From positions 1-6,817 of the forward strand of contig CALDZS010000337.1 in NCBI GenBank assembly GCA_937944065.1: 6,817 nucleotides of DNA. Direction: 5' to 3'. The DNA is from an uncultured Amylibacter sp. (lineage in GTDB: Bacteria > Pseudomonadota > Alphaproteobacteria > Rhodobacterales > Rhodobacteraceae). The notes under the pieces were generated by a model. The model had not been told where the DNA came from. It did no database searches and saw only the letters and a program-made list of their open reading frames with translations. A program made the translations under genes and the position numbers. This document shows, piece after piece, positions 6,065 to 6,817 of this stretch (within the stretch, counting starts at the first letter, position 1; every line of letters starts with the position of its first letter).

Positions 6065-6817
6065 TCAATCATGTGCGACCCCCAAATAGGCATCAATCAC
6101 CGCTTGGTTAGACCGAACTTCGTCGGGTGTACCGTCACCAATTTTTTTGCCGTAATCCATCACGACGATACGGTCGGCAATGTCCATCACCACGCCCATG
6201 TCATGCTCGATTAACGCAATTGTAGTTCCAAACTCGTCGTTCACATCCAGAATAAAGCGGCTCATATCCTCTTTTTCTTCAACGTTCATGCCTGCCATTG
6301 GTTCGTCCAATAGCAACAATTTTGGTTCAGCAGCCAACGCACGCGCCAGTTCCACACGTTTTTGCAATCCATACGGAAGACGCCCGACAGGAGTTTTACG
6401 AATGGCTTGAATCTCTAGGAAATCAATGATCTTTTCGACCACTTCGCGGTTGGCAACTTCTTCACGTTCAGCCTTGCCCCACCACATCATCTGACTGAAC
6501 AATCCTGTTTTCATATGGGTCAACCGGCCCGTCATGATATTGTCCAAGGTCGACATGCCCTTGAACAAGGCAATATTTTGAAACGTTCGGGCGATGCCCT
6601 GTTCTGCAATTTGATATGGCTTGAGCGGCCCGCGTTTTTTGCCATGAAACAAAACGTCGCCTTCTTGCGGATGATAAAACCCGTTCATCACATTCAGCAT
6701 CGAGGATTTGCCTGCCCCGTTCGGGCCGATGATCGCACGAACCTCGCCCTCTCTAATGTCAAACGAGATGTCTTTGATCGCAACAACTCCGCCGAAGCGC
6801 AGTGTGATGTTTTTCAT
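6065..6817 (-). CDS. livG: LivG-type branched-chain ABC transporter ATPase (5' end probably outside the window)
   Basis: The visible 250 residues contain a complete ATPase core: Walker A GPNGAGKS at 31-38, Q-loop Gln80 in ARTFQNIALF, the LivG-type degenerate signature LPYGLQKRVE at 147-156, Walker B LLLLDEP at 167-173, and H-loop His205 in LIEHD. The Q-loop to signature insert (near 98-126, Trp and Met rich) is typical of LivG. It should energise the LivHM permease from the cytoplasm, normally as a heterodimer with LivF. The first visible codon, an ATG at the very edge, begins MKNITLRFGG. Related proteins usually have several residues before this (for example LLEVKNITLRFGG), so this Met is probably internal and the true start lies upstream. 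The gene ends in TGA 32 bp before the livH ATG. It is the only unbroken ATPase gene of the transporter in this window. Confidence 0.93.
   Translation of the reverse strand: MKNITLRFGGVVAIKDISFDIREGEVRAIIGPNGAGKSSMLNVMNGFYHPQEGDVLFHGKKRGPLKPYQIAEQGIARTFQNIALFKGMSTLDNIMTGRLTHMKTGLFSQMMWWGKAEREEVANREVVEKIIDFLEIQAIRKTPVGRLPYGLQKRVELARALAAEPKLLLLDEPMAGMNVEEKEDMSRFILDVNDEFGTTIALIEHDMGVVMDIADRIVVMDYGKKIGDGTPDEVRSNQAVIDAYLGVAHD

Noticed and set aside
6033..6068. Upstream TTG start adding 12 residues to LivH
   Set aside because: It overlaps the livG stop, lacks the good Shine-Dalgarno that the downstream ATG has, and adds residues not typical of the family.

Overview
The window is one minus-strand operon fragment; no plus-strand gene is convincing. 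The proteins resemble those of Alphaproteobacteria, most like marine Rhodobacterales (Roseobacter-type). This is judged from protein character, the compact overlapping layout and the gene order. No rRNA or other taxonomic marker is present, so the assignment is an inference.

In transcription order (right to left) the window holds: a 5'-truncated livG ATPase gene (6065-6817); the permease genes livH (5034-6032) and livM (3955-5031); a periplasmic LivK-like binding-protein gene (2608-3894); livF, the second ATPase gene (1712-2536), broken by an in-frame amber codon at 2183-2185; a phenylacetate-CoA ligase-like (ANL superfamily) gene (486-1712); and a 3'-truncated nitronate monooxygenase-type flavoprotein gene (1-481). 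Spacing is tight (2 bp livH-livM, a TGATG overlap livF-ligase, 4 bp ligase-monooxygenase). Larger gaps of 60 and 71 bp flank the binding-protein gene, and both contain hairpin-forming sequence. The promoter must lie outside the window, upstream of livG.

The five transporter genes would form a branched-chain-amino-acid-type (HAAT) ABC importer: the binding protein captures a substrate in the periplasm, LivH/LivM form the channel and LivG/LivF hydrolyse ATP. The linked ligase-like protein and flavoprotein suggest the imported compound may be an organic (perhaps aromatic) acid that is activated to a CoA ester and oxidised, rather than an amino acid. That is inference from gene linkage; the substrate cannot be read from the sequence.

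The most notable observation is the livF amber codon. It sits where this subfamily normally has Tyr (GA-Y-TR), and the frame stays open with all downstream ATPase motifs intact. This could be a recent nonsense mutation, a sequencing error or suppressed readthrough. The ligase-like protein also lacks a canonical ATP-gripping P-loop and may lack the C-terminal catalytic lysine. I see no mobile element, CRISPR array, RNA gene or clearly new defence or biosynthetic system.
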